This document shows, one piece after another, positions 40,247-48,356 of a stretch of DNA of 64,000 nt. The translations under genes were made by a program, and so were the position numbers. This stretch comes from Mycobacterium sp. M26 (GTDB lineage Bacteria > Actinomycetota > Actinomycetes > Mycobacteriales > Mycobacteriaceae). How positions within the stretch are numbered: position 1 is the stretch's first letter; every line of letters begins with the position of its first letter. The notes under the pieces were generated by a model, which searched no databases, had not been told where the DNA came from, and saw only the letters and a program-made list of their open reading frames with translations. The DNA lies in assembly GCF_001494595.1 (NCBI RefSeq), contig NZ_LN929908.1:3083139-3147138 (forward strand), written 5' to 3'.

Positions 40247-40992
40247 GCGGTTTCTCCCGATGGCGTTTGACCAGTGATGATTTGTCCGTCTTTCATCCGG
40301 ACGACACGGCTCGCTTCGTCGGCCACCGTGGGATCGTGGGTGCTGGCGACCACCGTGACGCCCAGCGTCGAGCACAGGTCACGCAGCATGCGCACCACCG
40401 TCTCCCCGGTCCGGTGGTCGAGATTGGCAGTGGGCTCATCAGCGAGCACCAGAGTCGGATTACTGATCAGTGAGCGGGCGATCGCGGTGCGCTGCTGCTC
40501 ACCGCCGGACATCTTGGTCGGCTGGTGGTGCACCCGGTGGCTGAGTCCGACCAGGTCCAGCAGTTCGAGTGCCCGCTGGCGTAGTGCCTTGCGGTCGTAG
40601 GGCTCGAACATCAGCGGCAGCTCGACGTTCTCCACCGCGGACAGGAACGGGATGAGGTTGTAGCTCTGGAAGATGAAGCCGATGGTGTCGTGGCGCAGTG
40701 CCGCGAACTGACTCTCGGTGAGAGTGCCGGTGTCGCGTCCGCCGATGGTCACCGAACCCTTGGTGGGCCGGTCCAGTCCGCCGATGATGTTGAGCAGCGT
40801 GGACTTACCGCTGCCGCTGGGACCCATCAGGCAGACGAACTCCCCCGGCATGACCGTGAGTTCGACCGACACCAGGGCCTTGACCACCTCGTCGCCGAGC
40901 TTGTGCAGCTTCCACACATCGCTGACTTCGATGACGGGTGAAGCGCCGGACGCCTCGCCGGTCTCGGGCGTGGCGTCTTCGACTGCGGTCAC
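40243..40992 (-). CDS. ABC transporter ATPase, MacB/LolD type
   Basis: Encodes 249 residues from a GTG at 40992, picked because GGAGG lies seven bases before it. Walker A is GPSGSGKST, then FIFQSYNLIPFLSAVENVELPL, the signature MSGGEQQR, Walker B LVLADEPTANLD and switch His in ASTHDP. These are the marks of the MacB/LolD/FtsE group that works with FtsX-type permeases, two of which are encoded directly upstream. Such systems usually extrude substrates or act mechanically on envelope proteins rather than importing. It is coupled to the permease gene downstream. Confidence 0.9.
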   Translation of the reverse strand: MTAVEDATPETGEASGASPVIEVSDVWKLHKLGDEVVKALVSVELTVMPGEFVCLMGPSGSGKSTLLNIIGGLDRPTKGSVTIGGRDTGTLTESQFAALRHDTIGFIFQSYNLIPFLSAVENVELPLMFEPYDRKALRQRALELLDLVGLSHRVHHQPTKMSGGEQQRTAIARSLISNPTLVLADEPTANLDHRTGETVVRMLRDLCSTLGVTVVASTHDPTVADEASRVVRMKDGQIITGQTPSGETA

Positions 40993-40994
40993 GG

Positions 40995-41558
40995 TTAACC
41001 TCCGGTCAGGGAACGGATGGGCGGACGCGACGCTGCGTTCCACGTAGGCACGATGCTGGTGGCCACGGCGGCGACGATGCTGACCGCGACGGCGACGACG
41101 ACACCGACGGACAGGCCCGCGATCGACACGCCGGTGGCAACGAATCCCAACGCCCCCAGGATGATCGAGGTGACGACGGCCAGGACCACACCGGCCAGTG
41201 CACCGAGGGTCGCCGCCACGACGGGTTCGACGAGCAGGGCGGCCACCACGGGTCCGCGTGGCACGCCGGTGGCGCCGAGGACGCCGAGTTCCTTGGTGCG
41301 GTGGGCCACCGTCCGGGTGGTGGCCACCGCCACCTCCACGACACCGACCAGCAGTACGGTGACCGCGATCAGGATGACCGCCCGCCCGATCTCGGCGGCG
41401 TGCCCCAATGACGCTGACTGCTCACGGATTCCGGCCGACATACCGAAGACGATGACGACCAGGAATGCTCCGGTGGCCGTGGTGACGATGGGCAGGATCA
41501 TCTCACCGACCCGGCGCCGCGCGGCCAGCCAGCCGTAGGACAGTCCCTTGGCGATCAT
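40995..41558 (-). CDS. FtsX/MacB-type permease, short subunit
   Basis: Encodes 187 residues and corresponds to little more than the C-terminal FtsX core: a helix (MILPIVTTATGAFLVVIVFG), a helix near residue 60-78, then TKELGVLGATGVPRGPVVAALLVEPVVAATLGAL and a last helix. The extracytoplasmic MacB domain is missing, so it may pair with the longer permease encoded upstream to form a heterodimer. The ELGVLGATG segment is the usual coupling region to the ATPase. Its ATG shares one base with the preceding stop (TGATG). Confidence 0.82.
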   Translation of the reverse strand: MIAKGLSYGWLAARRRVGEMILPIVTTATGAFLVVIVFGMSAGIREQSASLGHAAEIGRAVILIAVTVLLVGVVEVAVATTRTVAHRTKELGVLGATGVPRGPVVAALLVEPVVAATLGALAGVVLAVVTSIILGALGFVATGVSIAGLSVGVVVAVAVSIVAAVATSIVPTWNAASRPPIRSLTGG

Positions 41559-42757
41559 CAGCGGTCTCCCAGCAGGTTGACCGGACGCTGCTGCAGCAAC
41601 CGGTGCACGGGTACCAATGCGCCGACGATGGCCATCGCCGGGACGAAGCCGGCTACCATACCCGCGGCCTGCAGCCAGGCGATCGGCGTGGCGATGCCTG
41701 GGATCACCAGTGCCACAGCCACTCCGGCCGCCAGCACGCCGATGACGTACGCCGCGACGAAGACCACTGCAGATTCCACCAGGAAGAAGTACAGCACCTC
41801 GTCGGCCAGGCCGATGCTCGACATGATGCCGAACTCACGGCGACGCTCCTGCACGGCGGCCAGGAATGACGAGACGGCGATGACGAATCCCAGCCCCAGA
41901 CCGATGATGGAGATCAGTCCGAGCGTCGATCCGGTGACCTTCCCGGAGAACAGTGCGGAGAACTTCTGCTCGAAGGTCAGCGGACCGGAACCGCCGACGG
42001 TGTCATAAATCAGCCCGGGGCCGTTGGCTTTTGGCTTCACCGAAGGATCGGACGTCGACGGCAGCCCGACGGCTGCGCCGAGCGTCGAACCCAGGTCGCG
42101 GTTCTTCTCCTGGCCGGCCGGGGCGAAGATGGTCCACCAACCGTTGTCGCCCACCAGGGCGTGCGCCACGCCGGTCGGCACTGTCAGCGACTGGCCGGCG
42201 CCGACGACCTCGACGGTCAGGCTCTGGCCGCCGACCGTGACCCGATCACCGGTCTTGACACCGAGCCGATCAGCAAGGGCTGAGCCGGAAACAGCTGTAC
42301 CAGAGGCGATCTCGTCACGTCCGCGGATTGACACCGGCGTGCCATTGACGTCGGCCACCCCGGACAGCGTCCGGAACCCGCGCCAGCCGTCGGGCAGCGT
42401 CATCGATGGAGCTGGCCCCTCGGCGACAAGCGCTTGGACGTCGCTGTTGTACTGCACACCGGCCGCGGGCACGGCCCAGAGCTGGGCGCCGCCGAGCACG
42501 TCGGTGACCGAATCTTCGCCTGTGATAGCGAAACTCGATGAAATGGTGCGCACGACAGTGACGCAGGTGATGGCCAGGGCGATCCCGAGCACCGACAGCA
42601 CAAACCGCTCAGGCCTTCGGCGAATATTCGCCAAGGCGAACCGGAGAAGACAGACGAAAGTCTTGTTACCGGAATTGGTGGCGATCGCCGATGGTCGCGA
42701 AATCGTGGCGGACACAGTGGACTCCACACCGAAGAGAGTGAGCCCGGCTTGTTTCAC
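41558..42757 (-). CDS. FtsX/MacB-type permease with extracytoplasmic domain
   Basis: Encodes 399 residues from a GTG at 42757. After a short leader comes LRFALANIRRRPERFVLSVLGIALAIT, a classic FtsX N-terminal helix, then a large extracytoplasmic region (about residues 75-270), and three C-terminal helices with QERRREFGIMSSIGLADEVL as the coupling segment. With the short permease and the ATPase it forms an ABC system of the MacB type. It is the first gene of the leftward operon that ends with the amine oxidase. The GTG has no strong ribosome site, so the start is only probable. What is moved is unknown. Confidence 0.85.
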   Translation of the reverse strand: MKQAGLTLFGVESTVSATISRPSAIATNSGNKTFVCLLRFALANIRRRPERFVLSVLGIALAITCVTVVRTISSSFAITGEDSVTDVLGGAQLWAVPAAGVQYNSDVQALVAEGPAPSMTLPDGWRGFRTLSGVADVNGTPVSIRGRDEIASGTAVSGSALADRLGVKTGDRVTVGGQSLTVEVVGAGQSLTVPTGVAHALVGDNGWWTIFAPAGQEKNRDLGSTLGAAVGLPSTSDPSVKPKANGPGLIYDTVGGSGPLTFEQKFSALFSGKVTGSTLGLISIIGLGLGFVIAVSSFLAAVQERRREFGIMSSIGLADEVLYFFLVESAVVFVAAYVIGVLAAGVAVALVIPGIATPIAWLQAAGMVAGFVPAMAIVGALVPVHRLLQQRPVNLLGDR

Positions 42758-42821
42758 CTGCCGCCGCGGCCGGTGTCCGTTTGGTTAACGGGCACCCGCA
42801 ACCGTTACGGCGCTGTATCGG

Positions 42822-44240
42822 CTAGGCCGTCACCGCGGTCTGAATCTTCGGGAACGGCTTGGCCGCCTCGAGCTCGTACGCCAGTTCCAGCAGCCGGCGT
42901 TCCTGCCCGATCGCCGCGCCGAGCATCATGCCCACCGGCATACCGGATTCGGACTGGGTCAGGGGCAGCGAGATGGCCGGTTCCCCGGTGGCGTTCTGCA
43001 ACGGCGTGAACGCCACCCAGTCGACAAGCCGGTCGATGATCTGTTGGTAGTCGGCGGTGGGGTCCAGATGGCCGATCTGCGGCGTCTCTTCGGCCAGTGT
43101 GGGCGTCAGCAGCACGTCGTAGTTCTGGTAGAACCGCGCAGTGACGCGGCGCAGCCTACTGAGCCGGGTGATGGCGACCGGCATCCGGTGCAGATTGCGG
43201 GTGGCGTGGCGGTCAAGGCCAAGGGTCAGGTTGTCGAGCCGGCTGCGGTCGAAGCTCAGGCCAAACGTCCGCTGACCGGTGCGCACCAGCGTCATCGCCA
43301 AAAGCGCCCAGTACAAAAGGAAGTCGTCGACGAAGTAGCGCGGGATCGGATTGTGGTCGAGGTGGTCCACGTGGTGGCCGAGGCTCTCCAGCAGCTCGGC
43401 GGTCTGCAGGGTCAGCGCCCGCACACCCGGGCTGCTCTGCCGGTTGACCGACTGGGTGACCACGGCAACACGCAGCCGCTGGGCGGCCGGCCCGGTGACC
43501 GCGCCAATCGGCAGCAGCCGGCGATCCCGCCAGATGCGTTCGGCCTCACGGTAAAACGCGGCGGTGTCGCGCACCGAGCGGGTCAGCACTCCGTCGTTGA
43601 CGATGCGCACCGGCATCTGCCGCGACATCTTGTCCAGCGGCAGCCTGCCCCGCGACGGCTTGAGCCCCACCAGCCCGTTGCAGGCGGCCGGGATGCGGAT
43701 GGACCCGCCGCCGTCGTTGGCGTGGGCGATGGGCACCACCCCGGCCGCGACGAACGCTCCCGACCCCGACGAGGAGGCCCCCGCGGTGTAGTCGGTGTCC
43801 CAGGGGTTGCGAACCGCCCCGAGCCGCGGATGCTCGGCCGAGGCGCTGAAGCCGAACTCCGACAGCTGGGTCTTGCCCAGCGGCACCAGACCCGAGGCCA
43901 GGAAGAAGCGGGCGAAGTCGCCGTGGCCGGGTTGCGGCCGCGGATCCCAGGCGTCGGTGCCCTGCATGGTGGGCATGCCCTCGACGTCGACGTTGTCCTT
44001 GATGAAGGTGGGCACCCCGTCGAAGTAGCCGCCATGGCTGACGTGGGCGTACTCCCGGGCCTTCGCGAACGTCTCGTGGGCCAGTCCGTTGAGGGCGGGG
44101 TTGACCGCCTCGGTGCGGGCGATGGCGGCGTCGACGAGGTCGGCGCGGGACACCTTGCCGGTACGCAGGGCATCGACCATGGCAACGGCGTCGAGGTCGC
44201 CGAGCGCATCGTCGCGGAAGGCATGCACGTGTCGGGTCAC
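42822..44240 (-). CDS. amiC: Amidase (AmiC-like)
   Basis: Encodes 472 residues from a GTG at 44240, giving the length recalled for M. tuberculosis AmiC (Rv2888c); a TTG at 44285 is possible but unlikely. It is an amidase-signature enzyme that hydrolyses amides to acid and ammonia. The Ser-cisSer-Lys triad is visible: Lys in PTFIKDNVDVEG, the cis-Ser in TAGASSSGSGAF and the nucleophile Ser in GGGSIRIPA. The substrate is not known. It lies next to the tsf-rpsB genes as in M. tuberculosis, while its other flank holds the amine oxidase operon. A strong terminator separates it from tsf. Confidence 0.92.
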   Translation of the reverse strand: MTRHVHAFRDDALGDLDAVAMVDALRTGKVSRADLVDAAIARTEAVNPALNGLAHETFAKAREYAHVSHGGYFDGVPTFIKDNVDVEGMPTMQGTDAWDPRPQPGHGDFARFFLASGLVPLGKTQLSEFGFSASAEHPRLGAVRNPWDTDYTAGASSSGSGAFVAAGVVPIAHANDGGGSIRIPAACNGLVGLKPSRGRLPLDKMSRQMPVRIVNDGVLTRSVRDTAAFYREAERIWRDRRLLPIGAVTGPAAQRLRVAVVTQSVNRQSSPGVRALTLQTAELLESLGHHVDHLDHNPIPRYFVDDFLLYWALLAMTLVRTGQRTFGLSFDRSRLDNLTLGLDRHATRNLHRMPVAITRLSRLRRVTARFYQNYDVLLTPTLAEETPQIGHLDPTADYQQIIDRLVDWVAFTPLQNATGEPAISLPLTQSESGMPVGMMLGAAIGQERRLLELAYELEAAKPFPKIQTAVTA

Positions 44241-44299
44241 TGAACCGACGCTAGCAGACACGTGTTCAATAGCTTTGCCACTCAAGGCTCATCAATGGC

Positions 44300-44343
44300 A
44301 AAACCCCGCGCCTCCGGGATCACCGGATCTGGCGCGGGGTTTT
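44300..44343 (-). terminator. Intrinsic terminator after tsf
   Basis: AAAACCCCGCGCC (44300-44312) and GGCGCGGGGTTTT (44331-44343) form a perfect 13-bp stem with an 18-nt loop. Read leftward, the stem ends in four U residues. It lies between the tsf stop and the amiC start, so it ends the rpsB-tsf transcript. Confidence 0.8.
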
Positions 44344-44376
44344 CCAGTGAGCGGCTTGGTGTGCCGCTCAAGCTTC

Positions 44377-45192
44377 TTACTGCTGGCCGACCTCGAAGCG
44401 GACGAACCGGGTGATGGTCACACCGGCCTCGTCCAGCAGGGCCTTGACCGTCTTCTTGTTGTCGGACACCGACGGCTGATCCAGCAGCACGACGTCCTTG
44501 AAGAAGCCGGTGAGGCGACCCTCGACGATCTTGGGCAGCGCCTGCTCGGGCTTGCCCTCGGCCTTGGCGGTCTCCTCGGCGACGCGACGCTCGGTCTCCA
44601 CCAGGTCGGCGGGGACGTCCGCGCGGGTGAGGTACTTGGCCTTCAGCGCGGCGATCTGCAGGGCAGCCGCGTGCGCAGCGTCCTTGTCATCACCGGTGAA
44701 TTCGACCAGCACACCCACGGCGGGCGGCAGGTCGGCGGCACGCTTGTGCAGGTAGGCCTCGACGTTGCCGTCGAAGTACTGCACGCGGCGCAGCTCCAGC
44801 TTCTCGCCGATCTTGGCGGACAGCTCGGCGATCGCCTGCTCGACGGTCTTGTCACCGACGCTGGCGGCCTTGAGGGCATCGACGTCAGCAGCCTTGGAGG
44901 CCAGGGCGGCGTCAACGATCTGGTCGGCCAGGGTCTGGAACTCGGCGTTCTTGGCGACGAAGTCGGTCTCGGAGTTGAGCTCGATCAGGGCACCGCCCTT
45001 GGCGGCGACAAGGCCCTCGGCGGTAGCGCGCTCGGCGCGCTTGCCGACGTCCTTGGCACCCTTGATGCGCAACGCCTCGACGGCCTTGTCGAAATCGCCG
45101 TCGCTCTCGGCCAGGGCGTTCTTGCAGTCGAGCATGCCCGCGCCGGTGAGCTCCCGAAGCCGCTTGACGTCGGCAGCGGAGAAGTTAGCCAT
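44377..45192 (-). CDS. tsf: Translation elongation factor Ts
   Basis: Encodes 271 residues, the family length in mycobacteria. EF-Ts exchanges GDP for GTP on EF-Tu. The N-terminal UBA-like domain reads VKRLRELTGAGMLDCKNAL, and the EF-Tu contact region has the conserved TDFVAKN in LNSETDFVAKNAEF. A C-terminal module follows from about residue 200. It is downstream of rpsB by 12 bp, in the standard rpsB-tsf operon. Confidence 0.97.
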   Translation of the reverse strand: MANFSAADVKRLRELTGAGMLDCKNALAESDGDFDKAVEALRIKGAKDVGKRAERATAEGLVAAKGGALIELNSETDFVAKNAEFQTLADQIVDAALASKAADVDALKAASVGDKTVEQAIAELSAKIGEKLELRRVQYFDGNVEAYLHKRAADLPPAVGVLVEFTGDDKDAAHAAALQIAALKAKYLTRADVPADLVETERRVAEETAKAEGKPEQALPKIVEGRLTGFFKDVVLLDQPSVSDNKKTVKALLDEAGVTITRFVRFEVGQQ

Positions 45193-45204
45193 CAGTGCCT
45201 TTCC

Positions 45205-46038
45205 TTACGAGGTTTCTTCAGTGACGGTTTCGGTGGCGACCGGTCCGGCCTCAGTCGGCGCCGACGCGGTGGCACCGGCGAGCAGTTCCTGCTCCCACTC
45301 GGCCAGGGGCTCGGCGGCCTCGCCGGCCTCTGCCTTGTTGGCACCGGCACCGGCGCGGGCCTGCAGGCCCTCGGCGACCGCGGAGGCGATCACCTTGGTC
45401 AGCAGGGCGGCCGAGCGGATCGCGTCGTCGTTACCCGGGATCGGGTAGTTGACCTGATCGGGGTCGCAGTTGGTGTCCAGGATCGCGATGACCGGGATGC
45501 CGAGCTTGATGGCCTCGCTGACGGCCAGGTGCTCCTTGTTGGTGTCGACGACCCAGATCGCCGACGGCACCTTCTGCATGTCCCGGATACCGCCGAGGCT
45601 GCGCTCGAGCTTGTTCTTCTCGCGGGTCAGCATCAAGATTTCCTTCTTGGTGCGTCCCTCGAAGCCACCGGTCTGCTCCATGGACTCGAGTTCCTTGAGC
45701 CGCTGCAGACGCTTGTGGACGGTGGAGAAGTTGGTGAGCATGCCGCCGAGCCAGCGCTGGTTCACGTACGGCATGCCGACGCGGGTGGCCTCTTCGGCGA
45801 TGGATTCCTGGGCCTGCTTCTTGGTGCCGACGAACATGATCGAACCGCCGTGGGCGACGGTCTCCTTGACGAACTCGTAGGCCTGATCGATGTAGGTCAG
45901 CGTCTGCTGCAGGTCGATGATGTAGATGCCGTTGCGGTCGGTGAAGATGAACCGCTTCATCTTGGGGTTCCAGCGACGGGTCTGGTGCCCGAAGTGGGTG
46001 CCGCTGTCGAGCAGCTGCTTCATGGTTACAACAGCCAT
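45205..46038 (-). CDS. rpsB: 30S ribosomal protein S2
   Basis: Encodes 277 residues. S2 binds the head-body junction of the small subunit. Marks are LLDSGTHFGHQTRRWNPKM, YIIDLQQTL, FVGTKKQAQ, RWLGGMLTNF and VVDTNKEHLAVSEAIKLGIPVIAILDTNCDP (shortened to LGIPVIAILDTN). The C-terminal acidic, alanine-rich tail after residue 235 is longer than in E. coli, as is common in mycobacteria. It is first in the rpsB-tsf operon, with its promoter in the 279-bp region shared with the M23-like gene. Confidence 0.97.
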   Translation of the reverse strand: MAVVTMKQLLDSGTHFGHQTRRWNPKMKRFIFTDRNGIYIIDLQQTLTYIDQAYEFVKETVAHGGSIMFVGTKKQAQESIAEEATRVGMPYVNQRWLGGMLTNFSTVHKRLQRLKELESMEQTGGFEGRTKKEILMLTREKNKLERSLGGIRDMQKVPSAIWVVDTNKEHLAVSEAIKLGIPVIAILDTNCDPDQVNYPIPGNDDAIRSAALLTKVIASAVAEGLQARAGAGANKAEAGEAAEPLAEWEQELLAGATASAPTEAGPVATETVTEETS

Positions 46039-46317
46039 GAGTCCATGGTTCCTTTATGTGTCGGTTGTCGTCCGGCTCGGGTGAGCCGGACCCTGGCGCC
46101 CGCTTCGATGCCGGACCCGCCTCGAGGACGGGACCGCCCGGCATACAGGTGACGAACCAAATGGGTCCGAGCCGCAGACGCGCGAAGTCAACCCGCTCGC
46201 GCGAGTTGCAGGGGAAAGTTTACCCGACGCCAAGGGGTGCTTTGTCCACAGCGCCGGGTGCGTGCACAGTTGGCGCCTGCCGGCCTTCCGCAACCGCGAG
46301 CAGTGCGCTGAACTGGG
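46039..46317. promoter_or_regulatory. Divergent region between rpsB and the M23-like gene
   Basis: This 279-bp gap must hold the rpsB promoter and leader and the promoter of the rightward M23-like gene. I see no gene, tRNA or clear hairpin in it. A short AT-richer patch (GGAAAGTTTACC at about 46213) is the best candidate for a core promoter. No riboswitch or leader peptide was recognised. Confidence 0.35.
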
Positions 46318-46812
46318 ATGATGCGCCTGCTCGCGGTCGTGATCGTGGCCACGCTGGGGTTCGCGGCCCCGGCCGGCGCCGAGGGCGGGCGGCTGGCCTG
46401 GCCGCTTCGTCCGCCGCCGACCGTCACCCGCCCGTTCGACGCGCCGTCACCGGACTGGCAGCCCGGACATCGCGGCGTGGACCTGGCCGGGGTGCCTGGT
46501 CAGCCGGTGTATGCCGCTGGTCCCGGGATCGTGGTGTTCGCGGGTGACCTTGCGGGCCGGCCGGTGGTGTCGCTGGCCCACGAGGGCGGACTGCGAACCA
46601 GCTACGAACCCGTCGATGCCCTGGTTCGCGCAGGTCAGCGGGTTGACGAAGGCTCGGTACTGGGCCGGTTGCTACCTGGGCACGCTGGCTGCCCGGCCGC
46701 GGCCTGCCTGCACTGGGGTGCCATGTGGGGTGCGGCGTCCCGCGCCGACTACATCGACCCGATCGACCTGGTGGCGAGCACCCCGATCCGGCTCAAACCC
46801 GTCGCCGGCTGA
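46318..46812 (+). CDS. Exported M23-peptidase-like protein (Rv2891-like) with altered active site
   Basis: Encodes 164 residues with a signal peptide (LLAVVIVATLGFAAPAGA). The remainder is a short lysostaphin-type M23 domain: the zinc pair GHRGVDLA (His and Asp), the core YAAGPGIVVFAGDLAGRPVVSLAHEGGLRTSYEPV (shortened to its G-rich turns) and the final strand with CLHWG. In active M23 enzymes that strand is HxH; here the first His is Cys, so the zinc ligand stays but the catalytic His is missing. It may therefore be a non-catalytic peptidoglycan-binding protein or regulator. Position next to rpsB matches M. tuberculosis Rv2891. The second ATG, one codon on, is an equal start. Confidence 0.82.
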   Translation: MMRLLAVVIVATLGFAAPAGAEGGRLAWPLRPPPTVTRPFDAPSPDWQPGHRGVDLAGVPGQPVYAAGPGIVVFAGDLAGRPVVSLAHEGGLRTSYEPVDALVRAGQRVDEGSVLGRLLPGHAGCPAAACLHWGAMWGAASRADYIDPIDLVASTPIRLKPVAG

Positions 46813-46820
46813 TCGCCCCG

Positions 46821-46880
46821 GCGAGCGTGCGTGTCGGTACGCAACACGCCGCCGGTAGCGAGGCGCACGCGCACGCTCGC
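46821..46880. terminator. Hairpin between the M23-like and selO genes
   Basis: GCGAGCGTGCG (46821-46831) and CGCACGCTCGC (46870-46880) form a perfect 11-bp stem with a long loop that itself has GC-rich repeats. It begins 9 bp after the upstream stop and is a likely terminator. It shares its GCGAGC ends with the hairpin at 2930-2991. Confidence 0.55.
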
Positions 46881-46921
46881 GGGTACCCAACGTCGATGGG
46901 ACGTGCGTACCGTGGTTCGCG

Positions 46922-48352
46922 ATGAGCATTGCGCCGGACCCGACCGTCGTCCTCGGCCATCGATTCGCCGCCGAGCTGCCCGAACTCGCCGTGCAGTGGC
47001 AGGCCGAGGCCGCTCCCGACCCGCGGCTGCTCGTCCTCAACGAATCGCTGGCCGCCGACGTGGGGCTCGATCCCGAGTGGCTGCGCAGTCCTGACGGGAT
47101 CGGTCTGCTGGTCGGGACACAGGTGCCGGCCGGCGCGCAGCCGGTCGCGCAGGGGTATGCCGGTCACCAGTTCGGTGGCTGGGTGCCTCGCCTGGGCGAC
47201 GGCCGCGCCCTGCTTCTCGGCGAACTGACTGATCGCCAGGGCCGGCTCCGCGATCTGCACCTGAAGGGCTCGGGACGCACCCCGTTCGCCCGCGGCGGCG
47301 ACGGTCTGGCGGCCGTGGGCCCGATGCTGCGCGAGTACCTCGTCAGCGAGGCGATGTACGCGCTGGGAATTCCGACCACCCGTTCGTTGTCCGTCGTCGC
47401 CACCGGTAGCCGCGTGCGACGCGAGACCCTGCTCGACGGCGCCGTTCTGGCCCGCGTCGCCGCCAGCCATCTGCGCGTCGGCAGCTTCCAATACGTCGGC
47501 GCTGCCGGTGACCTCGCCCTGCTGCGCCGCCTCGCCGACCACGCGATCGACCGGCACTACCCCGCCGCCGCCCGGACTGACAATCCCTATCTGGCCCTGC
47601 TCGACGCCGTGGTGAGCGCCCAGGCGACACTGATCGCGCAGTGGATGCTGGTCGGATTCGTGCACGGCGTGATGAACACCGACAACATGACGATCTCGGG
47701 CGAGACGATCGACTACGGGCCATGCGCGTTCATGGATGCCTTCGACCCGCAGACGGTGTTCAGCTCCATCGACTCCTGGGGCCGCTACGCCTACGGCAAC
47801 CAGCCGCCGATCGCCGCGTGGAATCTCGCGCGGTTCGCCGAGGCGCTGCTGCCGCTGATCGCCGAGGATCAGGACCGGGCGATTGTGCTGGCGACCGAAG
47901 CGGTGCAGAACTTCCCGCAGCGGTACACCGCGGCGTGGACGTCGGGGATGCGCCGCAAACTCGGACTGGGCGACGAGGTGGACGATGCGGCCGCCGGTCA
48001 GCTCATCGATGACCTGATGGGGCTGCTCGCGAGTGAGCGCATCGACTACACCTCGTTCTTCGGCCGGCTGGCGCGCGGCGACGTCGAGCCCGCCGTCGCG
48101 CAGTGGGCCGACCGCTGGCGCGACCTGGATCCGGACACCGCTGCGATGCGCAGGGTCAACCCGGTCTACATTCCGCGCAATCATCTGGTCGAGGAGGCCC
48201 TGACCGCCGCCGCCACCGGCGACATGGCGCCGTTCCACCGGCTACTCGGCGCGATCAGCTCCCCGTATGACGAACGGCCGGGATGGGAACGCTACGCCGA
48301 GCCGGCGCCCGAAGAGTTCGGTCGCTGCTTCCAAACCTTCTGCGGTACTTGA
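46922..48352 (+). CDS. selO: Protein adenylyltransferase SelO (YdiU/UPF0061)
   Basis: Encodes 476 residues. SelO is a pseudokinase-fold enzyme that transfers AMP from ATP to Ser, Thr or Tyr of proteins, linked to redox homeostasis. Family marks are YAGHQFGGWVPRLGDGRALLLGE, HLKGSGRTPFARGGDG (the ATP-contacting Lys and Arg), REYLVSEAMYALGIPTTR, VGFVHGVMNTDNMTI (metal-binding Asn and Asp) and DYGPCAFMD. The selenocysteine/Cys near the C-terminus of the family is matched by the final CFQTFCGT. It is shorter than E. coli YdiU mainly by compact loops. It is not at this place in M. tuberculosis as I recall it. Confidence 0.93.
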   Translation: MSIAPDPTVVLGHRFAAELPELAVQWQAEAAPDPRLLVLNESLAADVGLDPEWLRSPDGIGLLVGTQVPAGAQPVAQGYAGHQFGGWVPRLGDGRALLLGELTDRQGRLRDLHLKGSGRTPFARGGDGLAAVGPMLREYLVSEAMYALGIPTTRSLSVVATGSRVRRETLLDGAVLARVAASHLRVGSFQYVGAAGDLALLRRLADHAIDRHYPAAARTDNPYLALLDAVVSAQATLIAQWMLVGFVHGVMNTDNMTISGETIDYGPCAFMDAFDPQTVFSSIDSWGRYAYGNQPPIAAWNLARFAEALLPLIAEDQDRAIVLATEAVQNFPQRYTAAWTSGMRRKLGLGDEVDDAAAGQLIDDLMGLLASERIDYTSFFGRLARGDVEPAVAQWADRWRDLDPDTAAMRRVNPVYIPRNHLVEEALTAAATGDMAPFHRLLGAISSPYDERPGWERYAEPAPEEFGRCFQTFCGT

Positions 48353-48356
48353 TCTT

